64,000 nt of DNA from NCBI GenBank assembly GCA_023078685.1, contig JALGAS010000009.1, positions 682,001-746,000 on the forward strand. The letters are read 5' to 3'. Under the pieces are notes generated by a model that was not told where the DNA came from, ran no database searches, and saw nothing but the letters and a program-made list of their open reading frames with translations. Source of the stretch: Neopestalotiopsis rosae (Eukaryota; Ascomycota; Sordariomycetes; Amphisphaeriales; Sporocadaceae). The translations under genes and the position numbers were made by a program. This document shows, in pieces, positions 45,005 to 57,206 of this stretch (position 1 is its first letter; each line of letters begins with the position of its first letter).

Positions 45005-45853
45005 CGTGCATTTGCATTTTTGATTTCTCCAGCACTACACAGACATGCAAAAGCGAAGCAATGAGGGCATCAGCAGGAACGATTGTTTCTTTTGAATTTG
45101 ATTTTTGATTCTTCTTTTGGGCTTCGACAACGAAGCAGAGCACATGAGACAAACCCCATCATTTGCCATGATACCTCTTCCAAAACATTGCATTTCTCCG
45201 GCGCGGGAAAGGGACGGGGGAACCGCACATAGATGGCATAAGTGCATTGGCGTTTTTAGGAAAATCATCACACCTTTGGAGGTCGATTGTTGAATCTCCC
45301 CAATCAGTGCTTTAGAATAGTAGTAATATGAACATGTTCAATGAAGACACTTCATGATCGAATCATCACATGTGCGTAATAGCTTCTAAAACATGGTTCA
45401 AGGCATTGGTCTAAGAATATAAATATAATCTATTTAGTCGGTCTTGAAGAAGAAACGCCGAAACTATGCATGGTCATAAAAGGAACTATGTATACCACCC
45501 TCCAATCATATGCACAGGGCCTGTCCTTTTCCTTCTACGCCAGCTGAGCAAAGCGCCTATTGCGAAGCGACGAGCAATGACGCCCCTTGGGGTATTCTCG
45601 TGTCACCTGGCCCTCCCCGCTCTACTCGGGAGCAGGCCATTCTTCTGACTCCCTCCTAAAATCGTCAAAGTTGTCGATGATGTATTTTCTTTGACCGCAA
45701 GAACGCTGTATATACGAGTATGTTCGTCGTTATCATGATGTCCAAAGTCTGCTTCCGTTGCCTCTTCAAAGCTCGAGTTCCGAAACTGGTCCGAAGCGCA
45801 TATATCCAAAAGCTTTCTCGTCTCTTCTAATCAGCCCTTAGCTGTTTTCTCGC
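45005..45853. other. Intergenic region between convergent phosphatase and carnitine-carrier genes
   Basis: An 849-base spacer that holds both 3' ends. No gene or repeat is supported. Confidence 0.5.
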
Positions 45854-46988
45854 TCAGCCAAAGGCCTTGTTCATGGCCTGGTGGGCCAGCTCGACTCCGA
45901 GGAAGGTGGCAGCGTTGGCGGGGACAGCGCGGGCGAGGGCGGGACCGAAGCCGGGGAAGAAGGCTTTAACGCCACCGCGGCCGTAGATCTCGCGGACGAC
46001 GCCGCCGATGGAGACGTTGCCCTCGGCCGTCTGCAGCCTGCTCTTGACCGTGTCGACGGGGAAGACGGGGATCCACATGGCGATGCCGGCGGCGCCGCCG
46101 GCGGCGGTGACGGCGAGCAGGGAGAGGTCGCCCTGGGGGGCGCCGGTGACGGGGTCCTTGGGGGTCAGGCGGCGCTTGATGTACTCGTAGGCGGCAAAGT
46201 AGGCGGCGGAGCCGGGGCCGTCGCGGGCCAGGGTGGCGGCGCTGCCGCGGAAGACGCTGCGCACGCCGCCCTCGCGGTACAGGCTGCGCACCACGTCCAT
46301 GCCGCCCTTGTAGCGCGGCTCCTCGCCGGGCTGCAGCCTCGAACCCTGCACCTGCAGGATCACCTTTACGCGCTCAAAGGGCGCCGTGATGGCCGTCATG
46401 GGGATCGCGCTGAAGAAGCCGGCCGCCGACACCTGGCCGATGGACAGCTGGGGCTGGCCGGTCGCGGCATTCTTTTCTACCGTCGTGTACGATGTGACGA
46501 GTTGCTTGCCGAGGTCGTAACCCCAGAAGGATACGGCGACTGTAGTGAATCAAAGACTTGTCAGCCGAGGCATTCTTACACAATCGGTCGAAAGCCAGGA
46601 CTCCTGGCAAGTAACAAAAAGAGACGTGCCGGGGATTGGACTTACACATGGGCGTGACACCAACCAAGGGCGCGCTGACACCAGCGTAGAGACCCCTCCG
46701 GAGGCCATCGCGGGCAATGCTCTGCTTGAGGCAGTCGACGGCGCTCTTGTAGACGCCCGACTCGGCGGTCTGGAGGCGGACCTTGACCAGGTCAAAGGGG
46801 TGGCCGACGACGACGGCGCAGATGCCACCGAAACCGCCCGCGGCGAAAGAGCGCAGCTGCGCCGACGCTGAGCTGGCGACAGCCTTTGCCTCGGCCTTGA
46901 CCTCGGCCTTGAGCTCCTCCTTGGACTCGGGGATGTGCGGGAGCCTCGCGGCCACGGATTCCTTTATCGAGTCGGTGGTGGACGACAT
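45854..46988 (-). CDS. Mitochondrial carnitine/acylcarnitine carrier
   Basis: Two exons on the minus strand (46646-46988 and 45854-46539) encode 342 aa. An N-terminal extension of about 45 residues precedes three mitochondrial-carrier repeats, each with the P-x-[DE]-x-x-[KR] signature: HPFDLVKVRLQT, APFERVKVILQV and FPVDTVKSRLQT. The splice joins VGVTPM to FAVSFWGYDLGKQLV, a sequence typical of fungal carnitine carriers (AcuH of Aspergillus, Crc1 of yeast). It exchanges acylcarnitines for carnitine across the inner mitochondrial membrane, allowing growth on acetate and fatty acids. The second exon is strongly G+C-rich, which creates long spurious frames on the other strand. Assignment to the carnitine subgroup rests on remembered motifs. 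Confidence 0.88.
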
Positions 46989-48599
46989 GGCTGCGTATCT
47001 GGAATGTTTTGGAGGTTTGGAGTAGAGGGAGGGGAGAAGAGGGAGAGAAGGGTGCGAAACCGCGGAGGAAGAGAAGAAAGGGAGAGGAAAGACCTCGAAC
47101 GGGGTGAGATTAGGGGGAGCTCCGTTTGAAGGATGAAGAAGGTGTCGTGTGTCTAGTTGGTGTGTCTGTCTCTCTTTTTGTCTGATAAAAGTATCGGTTG
47201 TTTCCACTGGCTTGTGATCGCAGCGACCCGCTTTCCCGACAGTCGACTTTAAGATTGTATCTCTGCTTGTTCGGAGCGTTGCCCAAAAATTTATTTTCCT
47301 TTCCCCTGGAGGAGGCTGAAAAAACGGTTCCGGCTTCTGGGATATATGTGACTGTCACACAAGGGATGATCGCCTACCCCGAAAGTTTATTTCTTTTCTA
47401 TTTTATTTTGGCCTCCCACGTTGCAATTCGACTTGAGGTACGACCGCGGCGAGAGGGCTTGTACTCGAGTAATGCGACTTGCGACGGTGCTTATCCCGGG
47501 GCGTCGGTGGCAGCGTCAATCGACGTCAGTGCCTCGGCTTCGTGTATGTATAGTGGAGCTTAGCGGGGAGGAGGATAGTACCTAACGCCTACGGTACTTC
47601 TAAAGGCTTTCAGCTGCGTATTGCAAAGTCTCTTTTAGTAGACTTGGGCTGTAAGATTCTAATCTCATTCATCAAACAGCATAGGAAGCAAATGCGCAAA
47701 GTCGCTCGTCTCGGCTCGCGACATATAAATATACTACACGCATTCAAGGCTGCGGATTGGAGAAGGACAGCCGACGACAAGCGGGCAATGTTACACATCT
47801 ACGTACCGTTTCGCGCGTTATTCTGCCTCGGGAGTCGGCCATTTCGGTTCAATGGAGGAGCCACTGGAGGGGTTCCGGGGGCTTTCTGGACTTCCCCGTG
47901 GGGGTCCTGGGTAAGTCAAGTCAGCTTGTAAAGTCTGGCACCAAAACTGCCAGGGGGTTCATCCGCTTTGGCCGCCGCTTGTCTGTTCAGAATCCTGATC
48001 AGCGCCCGTTGCGCCGCGATGTCGATGTATGTAATATGGTGTCTCCAATCAGGGTTTCCTGTCACTTTTTTTATTCTGTTCCATGCGGGTGGCCTAGTTT
48101 GGTGAACTCTCGGATGCATCTTGTGCATGTCACAAATGCTGTGCGACCCACCCTGTACAGTCAGCTGGGAATACGTACACCACATGCAACATTCAAATGT
48201 TTCTCCAATACCGATCCACCGGACGTACGGCACCTCAGGCCTGATCAGGTGACAGTGGCTGCTCATTAACCGACATCTCGTCCTATTTCTGACGACTGAA
48301 CACTCCGATTCTGGTGACCTTCTACTTGCGCATATGCAATACTTGCTCAATAATGTACGTTTCTTTTGTTGCTTCTACGACAAGGTTATACAAGAATTTG
48401 TCTCCGGGTATCATGATAATGGCAGAGTTATTCTTGGCCTTTCCTAGTCCCCCACGAATCTGCAAACGACAAGCCACAAACCATCTATAGAAAGTCATAC
48501 ATCTCTATAGTCGAAATCCTAGGAATGTATACCCACGCCCAAGGCAAAGCATCAAATGGTGAATGGCGTCGTGCGCCTTTGTCGATTCCCCCTCCACTA
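46989..48599. other. Intergenic region upstream of carnitine carrier
   Basis: A 1.6 kb spacer that holds the carrier promoter and the 3' end of the zinc-transporter gene. The leader 47,000-47,150 is purine-rich on the plus strand. No gene is supported. Confidence 0.5.
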
Positions 48600-50406
48600 C
48601 TAGTGGAAACTTGGTGTTTTCGGTGTCAGCGGGCTGGTTCTGCCCATACCACACCAGCAAGACGAGTCGCCTTCTCGTTCCATCTGAATAGTCATATCGA
48701 TGCCCTTCTCCAAAAGATAGTTGCTCACTCGGTCTTGGACTTCTTCCAAGTCGGTTCCCCGAATGGCTGCCACATGGATGACACCAACCAGACTTCCATG
48801 AGCAGCATGTCCTGTCCGGTCGTCGGCCCAGAACTTGGGCACAGCGTAGGAAGCCACACCTCGGACCTCGCTGATACCGGTCAGCGTGTTGCGAAGCATG
48901 TACTCGGTATCGTCTGGGTTGACTAAGAGCAGTCGATGAGCTGAAGACTTGACCAGAGGGATTGCAGTGATGGCAATCAAGTAGGCAATCAAGAATGATG
49001 CCAAGGGGTCCCATCCAGACCAGGGAATAAAGTAAGTCAGGATTGTGGAGAAAATGACCGACGCGCTTCCCAACGTATCGGCAAGAATGTGCAGGTAAAT
49101 TCCATGCATGTTGTCATTCCCGTGTGAATGGCCGTGGTGGCCGTGGGAGTGACCATGGCTGTGTCCGTGTGAATGATCGTGGCCGTGGCCGTGATCGTGG
49201 CCATGAGCATGCCCGTGGGAGCCGAAGGCGAAAATGCCCAACAGATTAACGATCAGTCCCAAAGTACTAACAACAAAGAGATCCAGCAGTCGCTTCGTCT
49301 CCCGGCCCTCCAAAAGCCTCTCGAAACCCTCAAACATGATTTCAACACTGATGAGACTGTCGATTATCACATATCAGTGGTTGTAACTTGGCCAAGCGAA
49401 TCTAGCAGTACTCACATCAAGAAAATTCCATTGGCAAAGCCACTCAGAGTCTCAATCTTTCCAAATCCATATGGAAACCTCTGGCTCGGGGGCCACTTGC
49501 TCATTACAGCCGCAAATAATCCAACAGCCAAGGCTACACAGTCAAAGAACATGTGAATACTATCGCTCAGCAGACCTAGAGAGTCTGTGACGTAGCCATA
49601 GAAAGCCTGAACGGCCATGAACGAAAAGTTGAGCCTGCAAGCTGGGTTAGTTCCAAGTATCCCAGCCAAGAACATCGCGATGCCACTCACCCCATGAAGT
49701 AAAAAATGCGTCGCGAGTCCTTCTCTGTCATTATGGCATGTATAAGTGGCCACCGAGCAGTGTATGGCAACAAGAGGCTTGTCAACTTGGAAAATTGGGC
49801 CGAGTGCGCATGAACATGGCCATGGCTGTGATCGTGTCCGTGTGCATGATCATGCCCATGGTGGTCGTGGTCGTGGTCGTGTCCATGGTCGTGATGATCA
49901 TGCCCACAGCTCTCTTTACGGCTATGGCTGTGGCTATGGCTATGACTGTGGCTATGGCCGTGATCGTGCTTGTGGTCGTGGTCATGATCGTGCTTGTGGT
50001 CGTGGTCATGATCATGGTCGTGATCGTGGTCATGATGGTCGTGAGAGTGCGACGCGGCGGCTTGGGGATCGAAGTAGGTGTCCACGCTCCCGCGCGCGGG
50101 CGTCATTGGCGACATGTCTTCTACGGGTGTCAAGCTGGTATTGTGCTTCGACAATGGTGAGGGACGGTTCTCGCGCTTTTGTAGCGGCAGATAGGAATTC
50201 GCTCTGTAGTGGGACATGTTCTGCTGCGTGTGGTCTTGTCCATCTTGGTCGAGGCTCTGGCTGTAGCGATGGTGTCCTGAGCCAGTCTGACTCTGAGAGC
50301 TGGTTCGCCGCGAATGCCCAAAAGAGTGTGAATGTCCGTGACTGTGACTGTGGCCATGGCTATGGCCGTGGGAGAGCGGCGGACTCGGCAGGGCGTAGGA
50401 GGCCAT
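48600..50406 (-). CDS. Cation diffusion facilitator zinc transporter, MSC2/ZnT5-like
   Basis: Three exons on the minus strand (49691-50406, 49416-49634, 48600-49356) encode 563 aa. The N-terminal 230 residues are cytosolic and hold several His-rich tracts, including long alternating His-Asp and His-Ser runs (about 49,800-50,060). Then follow six membrane segments. The zinc site has the HD-HD form: SIHMFFD in TM2 and LHILADTLG in TM5. A second His-rich loop (alternating [14 protein letters not shown] residues, about 49,125-49,225) lies between TM4 and TM5, as in Msc2 and ZnT5/7. The C-terminal domain contains [10 protein letters not shown]. Proteins of this type move zinc from cytosol into the ER and Golgi. 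ATG 50406 is the only ATG in frame before the His-rich region. Confidence 0.9.
49805..50060. repeat. His-Asp codon repeat tract within zinc-transporter gene
   Basis: The coding strand repeats CAY-GAY and CAY-RGY/TCN codons for about 80 residues, giving near-perfect 6-base periodicity with a 'catgac/ccatgg' look. It is coding, not a CRISPR or non-coding satellite. The tract generates long open frames on the plus strand and in other minus-strand frames. Confidence 0.85.
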
Positions 50407-52112
50407 CGCGCGTTCGGGGGGTGGTAGATGCTGGCAGTAGCTTCGCCGGAGGGGAAGGTAGAGCCAATGCGACTCGACGTGGGTCTCAATCAATTCCTCA
50501 TTGGCACATGTGCTTGAAGAAGAAGAGGGAAGAAAACGAAGATGTCGCTTAAGTTAAGATTGAGCCTCTGGGGTTCTGGCAAGACTAGAGTCGACCAAGC
50601 ACACAAGGGCCTGCACCGTAGCGACAAGATGGGAAGCTGTCTGCTTTTGCCTTGTCTTGACTCGTCCCGAAGCCGGGTGTGTGCGACCCAGCGAGCGATT
50701 GACGGGTGGGAGGTGCAAAGGGGGACCCCAGCGCTAGCCAAACGTAGAGAGGAAGGTCAAGCAAGGTTATCGAAGCGGGTAGAGGCCGCTACTGACAAGA
50801 CAAGACAAGACGGTGGTCTGGGCAGTTTGGAGAGGCCTGAAAGTACAATGCAGAAACAGCAAGGCAATGAACCAGAGCGTATAAGCAGATTTCCAGAATA
50901 GCTAAGAGATAACAGTTGTAGTCAGCAGAGTGAAGGGTCAAGACTGATGAATCTGATCAATTCACCAAAGAGAACCCGAATGCAGCTCTCTTGTCCATTT
51001 TGAGCCATCAATGTCTCTCTCCGCTCCGTCTTGTCGATCTATCACTTCGGGGGCGCTAGAGATTGACCCCATCCCAGTTGGCCCCCCCTGCAAGCGGTCT
51101 GCTAAAATTCTAGTACATAATGCCAATGCTAAGAGGGAGGAGGTTGCGCTGCTGCTGGTTTATCTCATGGCCAAGAAGGCAGAGATTTGATTCGATAGCC
51201 TCAATATGAGTGCGAGGGACAGGGTATCTACTTTATGCTATAGCACATGTGTATTAGACAACATACCTAGAACTGCGCTTCTGCAGGTCCCGGTACTTGA
51301 TTAGCAAATGCGTAAGCTGCAGATGGGATATGTACTGCAATGAATGATCAATGCTTTCCCATAGGATGCACTACCTAGCAAAGACGTGAATCAAATGGAT
51401 CGACTATTGCGTCTTGTCAACTAGGAACATTTTAGCGACCCCATTGTCAGTGCGCACAATATAGCACACGCGCGGCAGCTATCCAGTCATCCAATACTAC
51501 CACGTCATCATCAAAACCACCACCTCAGGGTTCTCACTTTTTGTTATGGGGAATTCAGGGCGCCAAAACTCCTCCAGACGTTGAAAGGACCCCTACTGTA
51601 TGTCGATACCTTATTTTATAGGCATTCGAGACATTCTCACCTGGTCTCCCTATTAACCGACTCCACACGTCTCAAAAAGTCCAACACGACAGAAACACTT
51701 TGAATGCGCTGGGCTGCATGGTGGGCTTTTTCGTCTGACCTTCCTCTTAGCGCCAAGTGTCAACGATATGCGAAAAAAGCCATGTTTGAGCTAAACGTGG
51801 GTGCCACGTTCATCATCAACCTTTACTACGGCCTTCCATTCTGAGACCCACGTCAAAAACACACACAAATCCACCAGTACACACACAAAGAGTTTCTCAT
51901 CAGTCAGCAAAAGTAGGAGGATTTGATCCCTGGCCCTGTCTGTGGGCAAGGAAGGACAGATCGCGGACAGATCGCGGACAGATCCATCGAGAGATAGGAA
52001 CAGCAGCGGGTTCGATCTCGGCAATCTGCCGCGCCGCTCAATCACCCGCTCACACACAAACACACACAACCAGTAGTCTGTCTTTTGTCATTGGGGTGAA
52101 GCCTTCGAGACA
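50407..52112. other. Divergent promoter region of zinc-transporter and ALG1 genes
   Basis: A 1.7 kb spacer with no gene. It contains an 11-base tandem repeat (51954-51985) and two CA-rich stretches (about 51,855-51,890 and 52,050-52,070) in the presumed ALG1 leader. Confidence 0.5.
51954..51985. repeat. 11-bp direct repeat, nearly three copies
   Basis: The unit GGACAGATCGC occurs twice in full and a third time almost in full, head to tail, 130 bases before the ALG1 ATG. Read directly. Confidence 0.85.
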
Positions 52113-53554
52113 ATGGCACTTCTCGCACTGCTGCTCGTCACCACCCTCTTGGGCTGCGTTGTAGGCATCGCCATCCTGGTCAACATCCTGCCCACCCGAC
52201 ATGTGAAGCACTCGCCCGCCTCGCCCGAGTCCGTCCGGGTGCAGGTCTTGGTCCTCGGCGACATTGGACGCTCGCCGCGGATGCAGTATCATGCTCTTAG
52301 TATTGCCAAACACGGCGGTAGCGTCGACCTGATTGGTTACAATGGTAAAAATGCTCCATGGATCCTAATACTAATTGAGGTTATCTATACTAAATGCTTT
52401 CTGCAGAATCACCACTTCATCCCGAATTAGCCAGCAATGCAAAGGTGGCTGTCCACTCGCTGGCGCTGCCCCCAGCCATCTTAAGAACAAAGTCACTCCC
52501 GTTCATCATTACTGGACCTCTGAAAGTTCTATGGCAGATAGGGAGTCTCTTTTGGGTACTGGGATATGAGACCCAGCCGGCAAGATGGCTGTTGGTGCAG
52601 AACCCTCCATCTATACCAACATTGTTCATCGCCCTTATCATCTCAGTTCTAAGAAACACCCATCTGATGATCGACTGGCACAACTATGGCTGGACCATCC
52701 TGGCCGGCACCAAGGGACCCAATCACCCCTTTGTCAAGATTTCCAAAATCTACGAGTGCTTATTGGGACAGGTAGCACCCACTGCCAACATCACCGTCAC
52801 CCACGCCATGGAGCGGCAGCTCAAGGAGGCCCCCTACAACATCAAGTCGCCTATCCTAACCCTGCACGACCGACCAGCAGCCATCTTCCAACCCCTCGCG
52901 TCCATCCCCGACCGCAAGGGCTTTCTGGAGCGACTGCCCGAGACCAGGGACTTTGCACAAAACATCCTCGCCGGAGAGACCAAGCTCATCGTCAGCAGCA
53001 CGAGCTGGACGCCCGACGAGGACTTTTCCCTCCTCCTGGACGCTCTGGTCGAGTATGCCGCCCAGCAAGACGCCGCACCGCGCCGCCCCATCATCGCCAT
53101 CATCACGGGCAAGGGCCCGCAAAAGTCCTACTACCAGGAAAAGATCTCGGCGCTGCAAAAGGACGGCAAGCTGCCCAACATTCGCATCCTGACCGCCTGG
53201 CTGAGCATGGAGGACTATGCCATGCTGCTCAGCTGCGCCGACCTCGGCATCTGCCTGCACATGTCCAGCTCCGGCGTCGACCTGCCCATGAAGGTTGTGG
53301 ACATGTTTGGTTCTGGCCTGCCCGTCGCGGCCTACTGCAACTACGAGAGCTTTGGCGAGCTCGTCAAAGAAGGACAAAACGGCTGCGGCTTTGAGACGGC
53401 ATCCGAGCTGGCTGTCATTCTGTCTCGACTCTTCAGTGATGGTGGCATGGACGAACTACGGACACTCCGTGGAGGTGCCCAGAGAGAGGGCAGCCTTAGG
53501 TGGGACGAAGAATGGGATCGAACGCTTGGCCGCGTGTTTGGCGTAATAGAGTAG
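52113..53554 (+). CDS. ALG1: ALG1-type chitobiosyldiphosphodolichol beta-mannosyltransferase
   Basis: Two exons (52113-52344 and 52407-53554) encode 459 aa. Residues 1-26 form a hydrophobic membrane anchor. A GT4/GT33-type fold follows: [20 protein letters not shown] near the start, [14 protein letters not shown] and [22 protein letters not shown], then the second half with [29 protein letters not shown], and [20 protein letters not shown]. These motifs are those of ALG1, which adds the first mannose to GlcNAc2-PP-dolichol on the cytosolic face of the ER in N-glycan precursor assembly. Length matches fungal ALG1. The gene is divergent from the zinc transporter and convergent with the E2 gene. 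ALG1 is essential in yeast; no defect is visible here. Confidence 0.94.
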
Positions 53555-54054
53555 CTCCCTGCTTGGACTGTCAATGTATACTGTTCTAAGGTATCCTTCT
53601 TTATGCTTGTTCACGAGTTGTGAGTGTGTGAATTATTGAATTGTATGGAAAGATGGGCTTTGATTTTCTTTTCGTCTTGAAATACCCTGTCCTGGACGCC
53701 TTGAACGTAATGCAAACCTGAACGCCAGAACAACCACTTTCCTCCAGCCACGGTTGAATAGCTACAATGTGAAGATACTCTTGATGTGGTCAAGTCCTCC
53801 AAAGCTTCTGCGGGATTCCGGGGCTGTCCAATCCTTACCGACCAACCATTTAAAACAAAATGCTCTTCCGCTGTGACGAGCTCACCGCCAGATATTACAA
53901 GTGGTGAGCTCATCCCTCAACGGACGAATCGCTGATTATCCATATATGGTGATATAATCATGCCAAATCCAAATTCATCCTGTAATATGCTTTCCTCGGC
54001 CAGCAGCACAACTCTCCTTAGCAAAATGCGAGCCTCGACGGCTTCGGCTCCGGC
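53555..54054. other. Intergenic region between convergent ALG1 and E2 genes
   Basis: A 500-base spacer holding both 3' ends. Nothing else is seen. Confidence 0.5.
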
Positions 54055-54797
54055 TCAGTCCTCACCCAGACTCTCGCGAACGCACTTGCGCACACGACGT
54101 CGAAACTCCTTATTCTCGCCTTCTCGCTCCTGGCGGAGCAGCTTGGCCGCGTCCAGGTTGGCGGGGCTCTCGTCGTTGGGCTCGTTAAACAGGGACAAGA
54201 CGCTGACGAGGATGGTCTCGGGGGTCTGGACCGGGCTCCAGCGCTCGGCAGCGCTCTCGTAGCCGTACTTATCGTCCTCGGGTGGGTGCAGGATGGAGAT
54301 GCAGAGCTCGCCGTTGGCGTATATGTTGGGGTGGAAGGGTATGGGCGTCTGGAAGACGAGCTTGGGCGGCATGTGCGGGTACTCGGGCGGGAAGCTCAGG
54401 GTCGCGTTGAAGCAGCCACCTGGGATAGAGAAAGACGGTTGTTAGCATAAATATGTCCCAAATGTACGGCGTCTTTGAGGACCTGCATGGAGGGGATGGG
54501 AAAGCCAAGGAAAGGCCCGAAAGCCAAAAGAGAGTTTCTCTGTGCCGCTCAGAGTTCTGTTGTGCGTACGCGTACAGACACATGAATTCCCAATGTTAAA
54601 GAAAGGGACGAGCAGAAGAACATACCGCCGTAGTACTTGCAATCATCATTGATCATAATGCCGACTTGCCACACAAAGACGTTGTTATCGTTGACCAGAC
54701 CGACCGAGACGCCAGAGAGGTCCTTGGACTTGCGCATCTCGTTAAGTTGCTTCTGAAGCATCCTAGCCGCGCCCGTAGCTTGTGAGGATGACGCCAT
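54055..54797 (-). CDS. Ubiquitin-conjugating enzyme E2, UBE2G/Ubc7-Ubc15-like
   Basis: Two exons on the minus strand (54626-54797 and 54055-54419; intron 54420-54625) encode 178 aa. The E2 core runs from residue 11: [12 protein letters not shown] (helix 1), [21 protein letters not shown], then [16 protein letters not shown], where the Cys is the catalytic residue after the HPN motif. It is followed by the acidic insertion [17 protein letters not shown], which is diagnostic of the Ubc7/UBE2G/Cdc34 branch. The order [17 protein letters not shown] and [15 protein letters not shown] then fits the UBE2G1 type. Such E2s act in ER-associated and cytosolic protein degradation. The C-terminus is slightly extended and charged ([18 protein letters not shown]). 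The gene has an unusually long first intron for this window (206 bases). Confidence 0.92.
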
Positions 54798-55722
54798 GGT
54801 TGTGAATCTGGGTGAAGTATCAATGTGCGGATAGATATGTACACGTGCTGTCGGCAGGTCGTGCGTCTATGAATGCTGAAATAAACGGCGGGTTCTGCAA
54901 GGTTATAGGTAAATCGATGGGTTCTTGTTGTTTTGTCCTTGACCACGTTGTTTCCCTCCTGAAAAGTCGAGAGCAGCTGTGTGTCACCGCATCTGAAGTC
55001 AGCGCCTACGAAGTGTAGAGCTTTATCGGAAGGTGAGATGGAGTTTGGTTAATAGATCACAAGATGGGCGACGACTGTTATCGTAGTGTCGTGATGGCGG
55101 GGCTCACTATTGCGGGGTCCATGCCTAGGTCCAGGCCAGGGCCGCTGCTTCTGCCGCCACTTATCCATTGGTGATCATCTTCCCTGCTACATCATTCTAG
55201 CGCTTGAACTAGACTGGGGGGTCACTGAGAGAGAGTACCTTGTAGGCTCAAGAACTGGAGTTGAGCATGGAGTTGTCAGGGCTCAAGAAACAACCTCTTT
55301 GGCCTGGACTGGGTCTTTCACGTCACAATGGTGAGAAATCATCATTGTCTTCTTGTACAATCTGCGCCAACTTCCGAGAATCATAGGAAGTATGAGAAGC
55401 TGCATTTCCAAGTTGAGACTCACTTCAATAGCACCTGAGTCTATAGCCTATAGGTGACTTCCTCGCATGCAGGTGCACAGCAGAAATCACCAATTCACAC
55501 ATCCTCTCCGGCAGCGTTAAAATTGCAGTGAAAAATTATCTACGCATCCAACGTCGAATATGGCTCTCCTCCGGCTTTGATTGGTCGTGTAACGTTGTTG
55601 TTCTCAGCCCAAAGTCACGCTGCGCCACATTTTTCAGCGAACAGGTTGAATCAATGTACGATACAAGCATATATCATGTTCATTCAGATACTGATATACT
55701 ACTTCTAAAAGCAATATCGAAT
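54798..55722. other. Intergenic region upstream of E2 gene
   Basis: A 925-base spacer holding the E2 promoter and the 3' end of the protease gene. No gene is supported. Confidence 0.5.
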
Positions 55723-57206
55723 TTATGCAAACTCAAGCTTAGCAGTTCCGTTGCCAATCAGCTGGCCCCAGCCAATCTTCTTGTTGACGCCGTCCCACGC
55801 CGTGTAGTACTGCTTGAGGAGCGGCGAGCCGACGAGCCAGGCGCCAAAGGGGCTCAGAGGGTTGTTGAACACGGCCTGGCATATGCCGGGCTGTCCCGGG
55901 TACTCGCCGAGGTTGAACGAGCTCTTGGGAATGGTCAGCTTCAGCGCCGAGGCGGTGGGACCGAGCACAAAGGTCAGGTCGGGCGCGACGGAGTCGAGGA
56001 CATCACATTCCTATTAAATATGAAAATGTCAGTACGATAAAAAGAGTGTCTTGAAAGAGATATAATAACCAGGGAATTAACATACCGCTCCCCAGGCACC
56101 AGCCGAGTCAATCTGCGTAATCTTGGAAGAGATCTGAGCATACAGCTGCTTGGCAACAGCATAGCTAGGCGTCTGCATAAACGCCGTGCCGGTATCCAGG
56201 ATCGCAGTGCCCTTGGCCGAGGTTCCAGTAAAGGCCTTGCCGTTAATCAGGATGGAGGACTGCGCCAGGTTGAAGCCGCCCGAGGTGAAAGCCGTGTAGT
56301 TGAGGGCGCCCTCGTATTTGGACTCGTCGATACCACCCAGGGTGATCTCGCCGCCGTCAATGTCGCCTGGGGGCGTGTAAAAGGAAAAGACGGGCGAGTC
56401 GAGCTGGCCGCTCTCGTACAGGTTCCAGTACCACGACTTCTCGGCGCTGTTGGGCGAGTAGGGGCCCATGCCCATGATGCCGTCAATGGGCATGACGTCG
56501 AGGGCGGCGGCGTAGGTGCTGCACAGGAGCATCTCCTGGCTGTCGACGACCAGGTCGCCGATGGCCACCTTTTCGTGGACCAGGTTGCCCACGGCGCCCT
56601 CGGGCGTGGTGAACGGGATCGAGTCGGCGCCGGTCGAGAAGAGCTCCTGCTGCCGCGTCCCGGGCGTGTTGGAGAACGACGACGACTTTGAGGAGTCGAA
56701 CAGCGTCTTGTCGCCACATGTCGTGCAGGTGCTTCGCGGGATGAGCAGGGCTGGGGAGCCAGTATCCCAAAGAACCGTTCTACATTGAGTCTATTAGTCA
56801 CATACGATTATGTTTGTTACTCCTTTCCCACATACAGTTCTTGTGCAGGCGTGCCGACCTAACAAAATATTAGTCATGTGCTTATTGTAATGCAGTATAC
56901 TCTCGATCTATTTTATAGTTTCCCGTTCGGAAGACGTGGTGGAACCCCCAAGAATTGTGAGAAGTTAACGGTATGGGTTTCTTACAGAAATGGTACTGTA
57001 CCACTGAAAAAAGTTAGTAGATTGGTCACTTCGCAAACGAATTTGATCATCATTAAGGTACATACCTGATTGTCGGTACGGTTGAACCAGTCCGTGACAG
57101 GCACATTTACTCCTGCAGCGCGGGTCTTGAGGGGAACCTTGATCACGCCCGCCGAGACGGAAGTGGCCGCTGCGAGCAAGCCCAAGAGGCCGTTTTGCTG
57201 CATCAT
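55723..57206 (-). CDS. Secreted pepsin-like aspartic protease (A1 family)
   Basis: A five-exon minus-strand model (57066-57206, 56986-57003, 56836-56858, 56086-56779, 55723-56010) gives 387 aa. Residues 1-19 form a signal peptide (LLGLLAAATSVSAG). Splicing two micro-exons of 18 and 23 bases yields WYSTIS-VGTPAQEL-TVLWDTGS, with the first catalytic Asp at about residue 66. The second active-site motif is AILDTGTAF near residue 256. The segment SPALLIPRSTCTTC replaces the usual SSNLWV after the first Asp. The strand ending GAWLVGSPLLKQYYTAWDG is the normal C-terminal A1 pattern (LGDxFLRxxYxVFD). There is no long basic propeptide and no GPI signal. The enzyme is probably secreted and acid-active, for nutrient or host protein breakdown. 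A TATA-like element (TATAAG, 57362-57367) lies 155 bases upstream. Confidence 0.88.

Noticed and set aside
45881..46657. Plus-strand frame of 258 codons, Gly/Ala/Asp-rich
   Set aside because: Antisense shadow of the G+C-rich exon of the carnitine carrier; composition is not protein-like.
49805..50060. Regular short repeats resembling an array (CRISPR-like)
   Set aside because: The repeats are 6-base coding units without spacers, inside a eukaryotic gene.
49746..50552. Long plus-strand frame of 268 codons, rich in His, Gly and Arg
   Set aside because: It is the antisense shadow of the His-Asp coding repeat of the zinc transporter; the repeat removes stops in several frames.
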